From: an uncultured Clostridia bacterium
Lineage (GTDB): Bacteria; Bacillota; Clostridia; Christensenellales; Borkfalkiaceae
Direction: 5' to 3'
Length of the DNA stretch: 63,856 nt
Assembly (NCBI GenBank): GCA_944342025.1
Contig: CALVMD010000009.1
Span: 1-63,856 of the forward strand
Under the pieces are notes generated by a model. It did no database searches. It saw nothing but the letters and a program-made list of their open reading frames with translations, and was not told the origin of the DNA. Each line of letters begins with the position of its first letter. Positions within the stretch are counted from its first letter, which is position 1. The translations under genes were made by a program, and so were the position numbers. Shown here one piece after another: positions 1-6,627 of this stretch.

Positions 1-1001
1 ACGCCGTTCAATTTGAGTTCCGTTCCCTTTACCTCGTTCTTTCCCCATACGGGATCGGGTACGTTCAGAAGAGAGATGATCTTTCTGCCCGCGCTCGCGC
101 CGTTCATGGCGACGTGGAAGGCAGAGCCGAGGGAACGCAGCGGCAGGAAAAATTCTACCGCCACAAGCACCAAAAAGAGCGCCGCCGCGGGAGCGAGCCA
201 ACCATTCATAAGCCCGACGATGGAGAGTGCGATACCCGCGCCCGCGCCGCCGTAGGCGACCAAGTCCATGATGGTCGTGCTTGCAAGCTGCATGACAAGC
301 ACCTTCATCGTGATCTTGCGGAACTCCTCCGCGCTCGCGTTCATCTTGACGTGGCGGGCGGCGTCTGCTTTGAAAATCTTTAATTCTTTCAGCCCCTGCA
401 CGCTGTCTAAAAAAGCGTCGCCCATCGAGGTGTATTTGCCCCAATACTTTGCAAATATCTTTTTTGCGTACTTTGAAACCGCCACGATGGATACGGGAAT
501 GAGCGGCACGCACGCCAAAAGCACAAGCGACGTGCGCCAATCAATGCCCACGCAGATACAGAATAAAAGTATCGGCGCGATCATCGAAAAGAAGAATTGC
601 GGCAAATAGGTCGAATAGTACAAATCGAGCTGTTCGATGCCTTCCATACTTACTTGCGTCAAGCCCGCCATGCTCATACCGTCCGTAGAGCGCACGCCGA
701 GGCGCAGTATTTTATCATAAGTGCGCTCGCGCAGATCCTTTTTTACCTTCCTGCCAAGCATATCTTTGAGGCTCCCCGTGCAGCGGCTTGCCACATAGCG
801 CACGATAATGGCAATGACAGCCGCTATAGCGGGATATATGTATGCGAGCGGCTCGTAGCCCTCTATGAGAAAATACACCGCCCAACATACGCTCGCCGTG
901 ATGCCGATGTTGGCAAGCATACCCAAAACCATCAAAAGGACGGTATAGACGACGTACTTTTTGTTTCCGCCGATGAGTTTTAATAGTTCTTTATCAAACA
1001 T
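1..1001 (-). CDS. CydD-like ABC exporter, membrane domain (partial, runs off the left edge)
   Basis: The reading frame stays open from an ATG at 1001 to the window edge, giving about 333 residues of an ABC exporter transmembrane domain. The nucleotide-binding domain would lie outside the window. It starts MFDKELLKLIGGNKKY. Later segments (YLPQFFFSMIAPILLF, DSVQGLKELKIFKAD, FFLPLRSLGSAFH) match the layout of the CydD half of thiol/heme-related CydDC exporters, and the visible part ends in the linker before the ATPase domain. Its ATG overlaps the last 8 bases of the upstream ygbA-like gene, so the two are translationally coupled. The CydD assignment rests on motif resemblance; another exporter-type ABC half-transporter is possible because the ATPase domain and any CydC partner are not visible. 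Confidence 0.75.
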   Translation of the reverse strand, partial: MFDKELLKLIGGNKKYVVYTVLLMVLGMLANIGITASVCWAVYFLIEGYEPLAYIYPAIAAVIAIIVRYVASRCTGSLKDMLGRKVKKDLRERTYDKILRLGVRSTDGMSMAGLTQVSMEGIEQLDLYYSTYLPQFFFSMIAPILLFCICVGIDWRTSLVLLACVPLIPVSIVAVSKYAKKIFAKYWGKYTSMGDAFLDSVQGLKELKIFKADAARHVKMNASAEEFRKITMKVLVMQLASTTIMDLVAYGGAGAGIALSIVGLMNGWLAPAAALFLVLVAVEFFLPLRSLGSAFHVAMNGASAGRKIISLLNVPDPVWGKNEVKGTELKLNG

Positions 1002-1380
1002 TTGCTTTCGCCTTTGCCTCTTTTTTCAATTTCCGTTTATAGCTTATCATCTGAAAGACGTGCTTGAACGCGAACACGGGGTGCGTGAAGATCATCCGAG
1101 GGCCCGCCCACTTCATCACGTCCTTTATTCTCTCCCGCATATCCGGCTTATAACAATGGATCTTGCAAAAAGAGCAGAACTTTTTATTGACCTTGAACGG
1201 GCATTTTTCAAGGCGGAAAAGGGCGTACTCCGTGAGCGCCCTGCACTCCTCGCACAACTCCTCCCCTTTCGTGCCGTGTTTTCCGTGGCAATACTTTTTT
1301 ATCATCACGGGGATAAGCTTTCTTTCCTTCTCCCATGCTTTCAGCTCTTTCGGTATTTTTTGTTTCTCCGTATTCTCCAT
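994..1380 (-). CDS. ygbA: YgbA-family (nitrous-oxide-stimulated promoter family) protein
   Basis: A 128-aa protein. The family core runs from CHGKHGTKGEELCEEC through LEKCPFKVNKKFCSFCKIHCY to ERIKDVMKWAGPRM, with seven cysteines in CxxC-like arrangements that suggest metal binding. E. coli YgbA belongs to the NsrR/nitrosative-stress regulon, which is known of the family and not visible here. The ATG at 1380 is chosen because AGGGAAG lies about 8 nt upstream; a longer start at 1401 or 1449 would lack a good ribosome binding site and add non-family sequence. It overlaps the CydD-like gene by 8 bp. Together with that exporter it suggests a redox or nitrosative-stress unit, probably controlled by the palindromes at 1424-1485. 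Confidence 0.82.
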   Translation of the reverse strand: MENTEKQKIPKELKAWEKERKLIPVMIKKYCHGKHGTKGEELCEECRALTEYALFRLEKCPFKVNKKFCSFCKIHCYKPDMRERIKDVMKWAGPRMIFTHPVFAFKHVFQMISYKRKLKKEAKAKANV

Positions 1381-1423
1381 TTCACGTCTTCCCTGCCGCA
1401 TTGAACAAACGGCATTATCTTGT

Positions 1424-1439
1424 GTTCTCGTATGCGAAC
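1424..1439. promoter_or_regulatory. Operator-like palindrome copy 1 (GTTC-N8-GAAC)
   Basis: The sequence GTTCTCGTATGCGAAC lies immediately downstream of the putative leftward -10 box of the ygbA operon. It shares the half-site GCGAAC and the 8-nt spacing with the copies at 1470 and 1592. Confidence 0.6.
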
Positions 1440-1466
1440 ATATATGCAAAAAAAATTTGCCTTCAA
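1439..1466 (-). promoter_or_regulatory. Candidate promoter of the ygbA-cydD-like operon
   Basis: Read leftward, TTGAAG (1466-1461) is followed by 16 nt and TATATG (1444-1439). The two GTTC-N8-GAAC palindromes flank it: one directly upstream of the -35 and one starting at the end of the -10. That placement is typical of repressor or activator control. Confidence 0.5.
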
Positions 1467-1469
1467 ATA

Positions 1470-1485
1470 GTTCCTATACGCGAAC
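1470..1485. promoter_or_regulatory. Operator-like palindrome copy 2 (GTTC-N8-GAAC)
   Basis: The sequence GTTCCTATACGCGAAC lies just upstream of the putative leftward -35 box. It has the same outer tetrads, spacing and GCGAAC half-site as copies 1 and 3. Confidence 0.6.
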
Positions 1486-1554
1486 CTATACCCTTAAAAT
1501 AAATACGCCGATGCGTATTCCTAAAAAAGTATGAGTAAACTACGGTTCATTTTG

Positions 1555-1583
1555 TTGACAGATATTGGTGTTAATGCTATAAT
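1555..1583 (+). promoter_or_regulatory. Perfect-consensus sigma-A promoter
   Basis: TTGACA (1555-1560), a 17-nt spacer, then TATAAT (1578-1583). Both hexamers and the spacing are consensus. Transcription would start near 1589-1591, at or in the third GTTC-N8-GAAC palindrome, so a bound regulator would block initiation. Confidence 0.8.
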
Positions 1584-1591
1584 ATCTCATG

Positions 1592-1607
1592 GTTCGGGAT
1601 TGCGAAC
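1592..1607. promoter_or_regulatory. Operator-like palindrome copy 3 (GTTC-N8-GAAC)
   Basis: The sequence GTTCGGGATTGCGAAC overlaps the expected start site of the rightward consensus promoter, the classical place for a repressor site. It is the third member of the set with copies at 1424 and 1470. Confidence 0.6.
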
Positions 1608-1665
1608 GGCATTTTCGGGCGGCTATCAGAAACTCATACCTTTTTAAGAAATTTTTTGACCGCAT

Positions 1666-1704
1666 AAAAAGTCCTCGGCAACATTTCCGAGGACTTTTCT
1701 TCTA
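1666..1704 (+). terminator. Intrinsic terminator
   Basis: The stem AAAAGTCCTCGG pairs with CCGAGGACTTTT around an 8-nt loop and is followed by TTCTTCT. No larger gene ends here on either strand; the only upstream element is the consensus promoter at 1555. Confidence 0.75.
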
Positions 1705-1796
1705 TTCCTTATAATATAACAGGCGTTTGCCTGCTTTTTCGCTTTCTTACGGGCTTTCCTTTTTGCTATCATATACAAAAAGGAGTTTTTATTGCC

Positions 1797-2399
1797 ATGA
1801 CTTACGCTTACGCCCGCGTTTCCGCGCGCGACCAGAATCTCGCCCGTCAGCTCGAAGCCTTTGCCGAAATGAATATAGACCGCAAACATATCTTCTGCGA
1901 CAAGAAGAGCGGAAAAGACTTCGACCGTACAAACTATCTCCGACTCGTCCGCAAACTCAGACCGGGCGACCTGCTTGTCGTCAAATCCATAGACCGTTTG
2001 GGTCGCAATTACCAGATGATCATAGACGAATGGAGCCGCATTACGAAAACCATACGGGCGGATATCCTCGTCCTCGATATGCCCCTGCTCGATACACGTT
2101 CCACTCCCTGCTCCCTCGTCGGGAAGTTCATTGCCGACCTCGTTCTGCAAATCCTCTCGTTCGTCGCGGAAAACGAGCGGGAAAACATTCGCGCCCGGCA
2201 AGCGGAAGGCATCGCCGCAGCAAAGAAAAAGGGCGTCCGTTTCGGCCGCCCGCCAAAAACCTATTCCCGAAAATTTTTTGATATAGTGTTCGCTTATGAG
2301 AACAAACAAATCACCCTGCGCGACGCGCTCAATATTACGGGTATGTCGCAGTCGAACTTCTATTACCACATGAAAAAATGCAGGGCGAGCGGTACATAG
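1797..2399 (+). CDS. Serine recombinase, resolvase/invertase type
   Basis: A 200-aa protein of the Hin/Pin/Tn3-resolvase class, which makes double-strand breaks through a serine-DNA intermediate and either inverts or resolves a segment. The catalytic serine is Ser9 in YARVS. The second active-site cluster is DRLGRN (66-71, with Arg67 and Arg70). The E-helix NERENIRARQAEGIAAAKKKG (127-146) leads to a C-terminal helix-turn-helix, and the length is normal. An AAGGAG box lies about 13 nt before the ATG. It follows a terminated short transcript, so it may be expressed only on read-through or from a weak promoter near 1710. No obvious crossover site could be assigned by eye. Confidence 0.9.
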   Translation: MTYAYARVSARDQNLARQLEAFAEMNIDRKHIFCDKKSGKDFDRTNYLRLVRKLRPGDLLVVKSIDRLGRNYQMIIDEWSRITKTIRADILVLDMPLLDTRSTPCSLVGKFIADLVLQILSFVAENERENIRARQAEGIAAAKKKGVRFGRPPKTYSRKFFDIVFAYENKQITLRDALNITGMSQSNFYYHMKKCRASGT

Positions 2400-2402
2400 A
2401 AA

Positions 2403-2428
2403 AAAGAGGGAGCGCCTGCTCCCTCTTT
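2403..2428. terminator. Bidirectional intrinsic terminator
   Basis: AAAGAGGGAGC and GCTCCCTCTTT pair around GCCT, with A and T runs on either side. It sits between the converging recombinase gene and the small zinc-ribbon gene, whose stop codon lies in the stem. Confidence 0.8.
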
Positions 2429-2582
2429 ACTTGCTTTTTGCTTCATCGTCTGTCTGCGGCTCGTCTTTCTTCGTGTCCACTACCCGCTCGCAATTCGAGC
2501 AGACATACAATCCGTCCGATTCCTTTAAGTCCGGACCTTTATTCATCGTTCCGCAATACGGGCATTTTTTATCTTTCAACAT
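2427..2582 (-). CDS. Small zinc-ribbon protein
   Basis: A 51-aa protein. It starts MLKDKKCPYCGTMNKG and has two CxxC knuckles (Cys7/Cys10 and Cys28/Cys31: CPYC and CSNC) about 18 residues apart, the arrangement of a rubredoxin-like zinc ribbon. The C-terminus is acidic and lysine rich. AAAGG lies 8 nt upstream of the ATG. It begins 14 nt after the stop of the DtxR-like gene, so the two form one operon. No enzymatic domain is present; such ribbons usually mediate nucleic-acid or protein contacts. Confidence 0.7.
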   Translation of the reverse strand: MLKDKKCPYCGTMNKGPDLKESDGLYVCSNCERVVDTKKDEPQTDDEAKSK

Positions 2583-2596
2583 CTCAAACCTTTCGT

Positions 2597-2971
2597 TTAC
2601 TCCGCCACAAATTTTTTCAGAAGTTCCAAAAGCTCGTCCGACACGACGTGCTCGATACGGCAGCCGTCCCGCTCGGCAAGCTCTTCGCTCCCGCCGAGTT
2701 TCATGATAGCGGCTTTCAGAACGCGATGGCGTTCGTAAACGCCTTCCGCGCGCTTCTTGCCCTCCGGCGTAAATTCGATCACCCCGGATTCCCCATTCAT
2801 CGTGATATATCCTTTTTTGATCAGAAGGTGCATACCGCGCGACGTGCTTGATTTCGCAAGGCCGAGTTCGTTCATCACGTCCACCGAACGCACGTTGGGA
2901 CTGTTCTTCCGAAGAAGCAATATAGCCTCCAGATACATTTCTTCCGATTCGCGGTTTGCCCTTTTCGCCAT
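2597..2971 (-). CDS. DtxR/MntR-family metal-dependent transcriptional regulator
   Basis: A 124-aa protein. The N-terminal winged helix (SEEMYLEAILLL, then NVRSVDVMNELGLAKSSTSRGMHLL) is followed by GYITMNGESGVIEFTPEGKKRAEGVYERHRVL, the linker into the metal-binding dimerisation helix, and a histidine/acid-containing C-terminus. This is the short form without an SH3-like domain. The ATG at 2971 has AGGAG at the right distance; an upstream start at 3037 adds a non-family extension. Family members sense Fe or Mn and repress uptake genes. FeoAB at 58-60 kb is a possible target, but no shared operator was identified. Confidence 0.85.
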   Translation of the reverse strand: MAKRANRESEEMYLEAILLLRKNSPNVRSVDVMNELGLAKSSTSRGMHLLIKKGYITMNGESGVIEFTPEGKKRAEGVYERHRVLKAAIMKLGGSEELAERDGCRIEHVVSDELLELLKKFVAE

Positions 2972-3067
2972 CGTTTTTCTCCTGTTCGTTTTTATTATTA
3001 TATCCTTTTTCCGCGGAAATGTAAAGGAAAAAGGCATTTAAGCGAAATTTCCATATTTAAGATTTTA

Positions 3068-3220
3068 TTATACTTCCTCTTTCATCAACCTGACGATCTC
3101 TTCTTCCAACGCCTCCGCAAACGCTTCCAATATATTTTTCGGCACCAGCCGCAGGTCGATTTCCCCGTCAGCATATATCTTCCTATCCGTAGGATTGTTT
3201 TCAAGTACGATTTCCTTCAT
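3068..3220 (-). CDS. 50-aa hypothetical protein
   Basis: The sequence MKEIVLENNPTDRKIYADGE continues to an amphipathic helix ending in EEEIVRLMKEEV. A strong AGGAGG lies 9 nt upstream of the ATG at 3220, which decides the start; the frame extends further upstream but without a start signal. Small proteins with a short beta region and an acidic helix are common beside recombinase genes in Clostridia, but the family was not recognised. It lies about 100 nt upstream of the DtxR-like gene, on the same strand. Confidence 0.55.
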   Translation of the reverse strand: MKEIVLENNPTDRKIYADGEIDLRLVPKNILEAFAEALEEEIVRLMKEEV

Positions 3221-3411
3221 CGCCTGCCTCCTGCTTACCATTATACAGAAAAGAGAATGCTTTGAGAAGGAAGCCCGCCCAGACAAAAACATAACTTTAC
3301 CCCGGAGATTTTGCAAATCTTTTGTTGTTTACCCGTACTTTATTTGCACTTTGTTTTTTCTGTTACCTCCCGATTTTCCTTTTTCGGTCGGCTATGGTAG
3401 CATAGTTCCTC

Positions 3412-3558
3412 GCGCAAGTCAACGTCCGTAAAATCGTTGCCGAAAATTCAAATCAACACGCTTTTGCCGAGCAAGTTTTCTTGCTCGGCTTTTTTGTCGC
3501 CCGAAACGCATTTCCTCGACAGGCACGCAACGATTTTTCTTTTCCCGTTGACTTGCGC
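3412..3558. repeat. Nested inverted repeat with apical terminator hairpin
   Basis: Outer arms GCGCAAGTCAACG (3412-3424) and its reverse complement (3546-3558) enclose inner arms AAAATCGTTGC (3430-3440) and its reverse complement (3527-3537). At the centre is the perfect hairpin GCCGAGCAAG-TTTT-CTTGCTCGGC (3466-3489), followed by a T run. The whole can fold as one long stem upstream of the sigma-like gene. The 3221-3652 interval is otherwise without a gene. Confidence 0.75.
3466..3496 (+). terminator. Intrinsic terminator or attenuator at the apex of the nested repeat
   Basis: A perfect 10-bp stem with a TTTT loop is followed by CTTTTTTG on the plus strand. No gene ends here, so it may attenuate transcription entering the sigma-like gene at 3653. 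Confidence 0.65.
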
Positions 3559-3652
3559 ACACCAACAAGCAATTCCCTTTCCCATCACCGTCCTATGCTC
3601 CTTCGCCGGTTGCCCGAAAAAGGCAAAATCAAAATCCGGAGGTGTATCTGAA

Positions 3653-4312
3653 ATGGAAATGTTGGTAACGAAGTTCTCAAACGGTAAGTATCGCAACGAA
3701 AGCGATTTGTTCGCAGAGCCTATCTCTGCCGATAACGTCAAACTCATGGGCGAGATGATCGCGTTGCAATTGTTTCGTACCCGAAAAAAGCATTACTGCG
3801 AAATTGCTGACAAACTGTATATCGGTCTCATCAAAGACCTGCATCATATGGGCGAGATAGATTATATCGTATCGGAAGGTTACGATTATGCACAGACGGC
3901 GATCTGTTTCCTTTGGCAGTACAAAGGCAAAAGAGTAAACGACGTCTGCTATATAAATAAGGACGGCAGAGAGATAAACATCAAGCTGGCTTGTTACCGC
4001 GAAACGGGCAGGGCTTTGGATCATTACCGCAGAAAGACAATGAGAGCGGAACCGACGGCGTTCGACGATTATAAAGCACTCCCCGCAGACCCCGTAAACC
4101 GTTTTGAAGAAGAACGGACAGATTACGGCAAAGCGGAAAGGCTCATGGACGCCATGCGCCTGACCGAAGCCGAAAAAGAAACCTTGAACTGTTATATGAA
4201 CGGCATGAGACAATCCGAAGCAGCCCTCGCGCTCGGTATTACCATATTCGGCGTCAAATACAGAAAACTCCGTATCCGCCAGAAATACAACATGTATGTC
4301 GGCGGCTGTTGA
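3653..4312 (+). CDS. Sigma-70-like protein with region-4 helix-turn-helix
   Basis: A 219-aa protein. The N-terminal half (RTRKKHYCEIADKLYIGLIK, then YIVSEGYDYAQTAICFLWQY) resembles the helical sigma region-2-like segment found in mobile-element sigma proteins. The C-terminal quarter (LTEAEKETLNCYMNGMRQ, then SEAALALGITIFGVKYRKL) is a region-4-type helix-turn-helix. The start at 3653 is set by GGAGG 10 nt upstream; the frame is open further upstream through the inverted-repeat region but without a start signal. Its position before two recombinase genes suggests a role in element gene expression. Whether it works as a true sigma factor or only as a DNA-binding regulator cannot be decided from sequence. 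Confidence 0.65.
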   Translation: MEMLVTKFSNGKYRNESDLFAEPISADNVKLMGEMIALQLFRTRKKHYCEIADKLYIGLIKDLHHMGEIDYIVSEGYDYAQTAICFLWQYKGKRVNDVCYINKDGREINIKLACYRETGRALDHYRRKTMRAEPTAFDDYKALPADPVNRFEEERTDYGKAERLMDAMRLTEAEKETLNCYMNGMRQSEAALALGITIFGVKYRKLRIRQKYNMYVGGC

Positions 4313-4381
4313 AATCTTTCCGCCCGTTCTCTGTCTCCCCTTTGTCTTTCGCCGGAAGAGGGTATCGGAAAAATTCGTTTC

Positions 4382-4460
4382 CGTCAAGGGAAAAAATTAT
4401 CGCTTAAAACCGATTTTCCGTCGCTACCCGCACGCAATAATTTTTTCTTGTTCCTTGACG
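4382..4460. repeat. Imperfect inverted repeat downstream of the sigma-like gene
   Basis: Arms CGTCAAGG (4382-4389) with CCTTGACG (4453-4460), and AAAAAATTAT (4391-4400) with ATAATTTTTT (4437-4446), form a long AT-rich hairpin. The interval 4313-4655 carries no convincing gene; the remainder shows only a T-rich stretch before the next ribosome binding site. Confidence 0.6.
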
Positions 4461-4655
4461 CCTCCGGCTTTTCCCGATGTTCTTTTCCGCGACGAAAGAC
4501 CGAGAACAAAAGTCCGTTCCGATTTCGGGTTGAATATATGTTCCGTTGCAAAACTGTATAAGTTTTTCGGGGTTTTCTCTGCCCTGAGTTCCTTACATTT
4601 TTTTGCGTTTTCGGCTATCATTGTTATTAAATAATCATCACGGAGGTTTTTTCTC

Positions 4656-5015
4656 ATGAAAAAAGCAATCATCTACACCAGGACAGCCGTGCCGAACACG
4701 GCGTCCAACAAAAAGCAGGAACAAATCTGCCTGCGGTTCGCACGCGAAAACGGCTTTGAAGTCGTCCGCATCTATACCGACAACGGCTTTTCCGGCATGA
4801 ACGCGCGCCGCAGCTCTTTCAGGCAGATTATGGCTTCGCGTACAAGCAAAGACTGGGATATCGTCATCATTTACGACTGCGCCCGGTTCTTCCGCAAAAC
4901 GCGCAGTTTCATAAAATACCTGAAAATCTTGCGGCAAGCAGGCAAAGACATATTCCCCGTAGCCGGCGCATTCGGCGACCTTCCCGCATGGCTCCTGCCA
5001 TACTTAGAGCTTTGA
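4656..5015 (+). CDS. Resolvase-like catalytic-domain protein lacking the catalytic serine
   Basis: A 119-aa protein aligned to the N-terminal domain of serine recombinases (AIIYTRTAVPNTASNKKQEQ, then ICLRFARENGFEVVRIYTDNGFSG). In the signature Y-x-R-x-S the serine is replaced by alanine (YTRTA). In the second cluster the usual D-R-x-x-R has become A-R-F-F-R, keeping the arginines but not the aspartate. The protein stops after about 119 residues and so has no E-helix or DNA-binding domain. GGAGG precedes the ATG. It is separated by 13 nt from the large recombinase, implying co-expression. A regulatory partner or directionality factor is possible; decay is the alternative, but the frame is intact with a good start site. 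Confidence 0.75.
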   Translation: MKKAIIYTRTAVPNTASNKKQEQICLRFARENGFEVVRIYTDNGFSGMNARRSSFRQIMASRTSKDWDIVIIYDCARFFRKTRSFIKYLKILRQAGKDIFPVAGAFGDLPAWLLPYLEL

Positions 5016-5028
5016 GGAGGGTTCCGTT

Positions 5029-6627
5029 ATGAAAATAGGCGTTGAGTATTTGCGTTATTCAAGTGATCGCCAGACCGAACAATCCATCGAAGGGCAAAAG
5101 CGCGTCTGCGACGAGTTTGCCAAACGGAACGATATCCTTATCGTCCACACCTATATTGACCGAGCCATGACCGGCACAAACGATAACCGCGAAGATTTCC
5201 AGAGGATGCTCAAAGACAGCGACAAGAAAGAGTGGGACGTGGTTCTCGTTTACAAACTTGACAGATTCTCCCGTAACAAATACGAAATGGCGATACACAG
5301 AAAACGTCTGAAAGACAACGGCGTGAAAATCGTGTCCGCTATGGAAAACATTCCCGACTCTCCGGAAGGTATCCTGCTGGAAAGTTTACTCGAAGGCATG
5401 AATCAATATTATTCGGAAGAGCTCTCGCAGAAGACGAAACGCGGTATGCACGAAACACGGCTCAAAGGGCATTTCATCGGCGGAAATATCAATTACGGCT
5501 ATTCGCTCGTTGACGTCCTCGACCAGAACACTGGAAAAAAGATTGCGTCGAAAGTCGTTCTGAACGAAACCGAGGCGCCTGTCGTTAAAGAAATCTTTAC
5601 CGATTATTCTAACGGCAAAGACGTCGAAGAAATTATCCGCGACCTTACAGAACGCGGAATCCTCAACAGGGGAAAACCTTTTATCAACTTCACTTTATAC
5701 AAAATGCTCCGTTCGGAAAAGTATACAGGCATTTACAGGATCAACGGAAATGCCTATGATAAAATCTATCCCCCTATCGTTCCCGTGGACGTTTACGAAG
5801 TCGTCAGAAAAAGAATTGAAGCCAACAGGCACGGCAAACATGTTCCCGACGTTTCCTATATCCTCCGCGGGCTGCTTTTCTGCGGGTACTGCGGCAGACG
5901 CATGACTTCCTTTACCGGCACTTCCAAATCAGGCAGAGTTTGGCGATATTATAAATGTTACAAGAGAAAAAAGTGCGAGTCCAAATCTATTCGGAAAGAT
6001 GTTTTGGAAAACCTCGTCGTAGACTCTTTACTTAAACTGCTTGATACGGAAGAAAATATCTCGACGCTCGCCGACACGATTGCCGAAGTCCACTGCAAAA
6101 AACTTCAAAGCGATACTTCCCTGCAAGCTCTCGAAAAAGAACTGAATAAAATCAAAAAATCGCTCGCCAATCTCCTTACCGCCATAGAAGCCGGAATACT
6201 TACCGATACTACAAAAGAACGATTACAGGAGCTCGAACATGAAAAGACCGTTATCGAAGCGAGAATACTCATTGAGAAAGAAAAAATCAAAGAGCAGCTC
6301 ACCCAAACCGATATTCGGAAATATCTGTCGAAAGCCGTAAGCCAAAACAGCAAAAGGCTGGTAGAGCTTCTGATTCGGCAGATAACCGTATTCAATGACA
6401 AAATCGAATTACTGCTTAAATACAAGAAAGACGATACGCCGCCCGAACAACCGAAACGTGGCAGAAAAAAACGCAACGAAAACAACCCCGACGGATTTAT
6501 TTCCGATCGGGGTTTTCTCTGTCTCGAATATTCGTACACCTACACGATGAAAAAGGCCGGAAGAGTAAAACCGGGCGAACAGGCACATGCAGTCTATAAA
6601 TCTATTACGGTTCAAGTCTTTATTTGA
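5029..6627 (+). CDS. Large serine recombinase (site-specific integrase of a mobile element)
   Basis: A 532-aa protein. The resolvase domain carries catalytic Ser11 (YLRYS) and the KLDRFSRN cluster (Asp78, Arg79, Arg82). The recombinase domain (about 145-270, from GNINYGYSL) is followed by a zinc ribbon with Cys285, Cys288, Cys310 and Cys316 and a long coiled coil (about 350-450). A basic tail KRGRKKR is followed by about 55 further residues encoded across an intrinsic terminator (6485-6514), so the native C-terminus may once have been nearer residue 480. GAGGAGGG precedes the ATG. Proteins of this class integrate and excise elements at short att sites; matching att cores were not found by eye. 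Confidence 0.92.
   Translation: MKIGVEYLRYSSDRQTEQSIEGQKRVCDEFAKRNDILIVHTYIDRAMTGTNDNREDFQRMLKDSDKKEWDVVLVYKLDRFSRNKYEMAIHRKRLKDNGVKIVSAMENIPDSPEGILLESLLEGMNQYYSEELSQKTKRGMHETRLKGHFIGGNINYGYSLVDVLDQNTGKKIASKVVLNETEAPVVKEIFTDYSNGKDVEEIIRDLTERGILNRGKPFINFTLYKMLRSEKYTGIYRINGNAYDKIYPPIVPVDVYEVVRKRIEANRHGKHVPDVSYILRGLLFCGYCGRRMTSFTGTSKSGRVWRYYKCYKRKKCESKSIRKDVLENLVVDSLLKLLDTEENISTLADTIAEVHCKKLQSDTSLQALEKELNKIKKSLANLLTAIEAGILTDTTKERLQELEHEKTVIEARILIEKEKIKEQLTQTDIRKYLSKAVSQNSKRLVELLIRQITVFNDKIELLLKYKKDDTPPEQPKRGRKKRNENNPDGFISDRGFLCLEYSYTYTMKKAGRVKPGEQAHAVYKSITVQVFI
6485..6517 (+). terminator. Terminator-like hairpin inside the 3-prime end of the large recombinase frame
   Basis: CCCCGA and CGGA pair with TCCG and TCGGGG around a short loop, followed by TTTTCTC. 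The open reading frame continues for another 110 nt, which is unusual. Confidence 0.55.

Larger units (their letters stand above)
1589..1704 (+). ncRNA. Candidate short orphan transcript (sRNA, attenuated leader or leaderless 41-aa ORF)
   Basis: The consensus promoter at 1555-1583 and the intrinsic terminator at 1666-1704 bracket a transcript of about 110 nt. An ATG at 1589, five bases after the -10 box, opens a 41-aa basic and aromatic reading frame (begins MVRDCERHFRAAIRNSY, stop at 1712-1714) that reads through the terminator stem. It has no ribosome binding site, so it would have to be leaderless. Alternatively this is the attenuated leader of the serine recombinase at 1797. The promoter and terminator are seen directly; the product is inference. 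Confidence 0.4.

Noticed and set aside
1424-1485. LexA/SOS box interpretation of the GTTC/GAAC palindromes
   Set aside because: Gram-positive LexA sites are GAAC-N4-GTTC; here the half-sites are in the opposite order with 8-nt spacing, and no SOS gene is adjacent.
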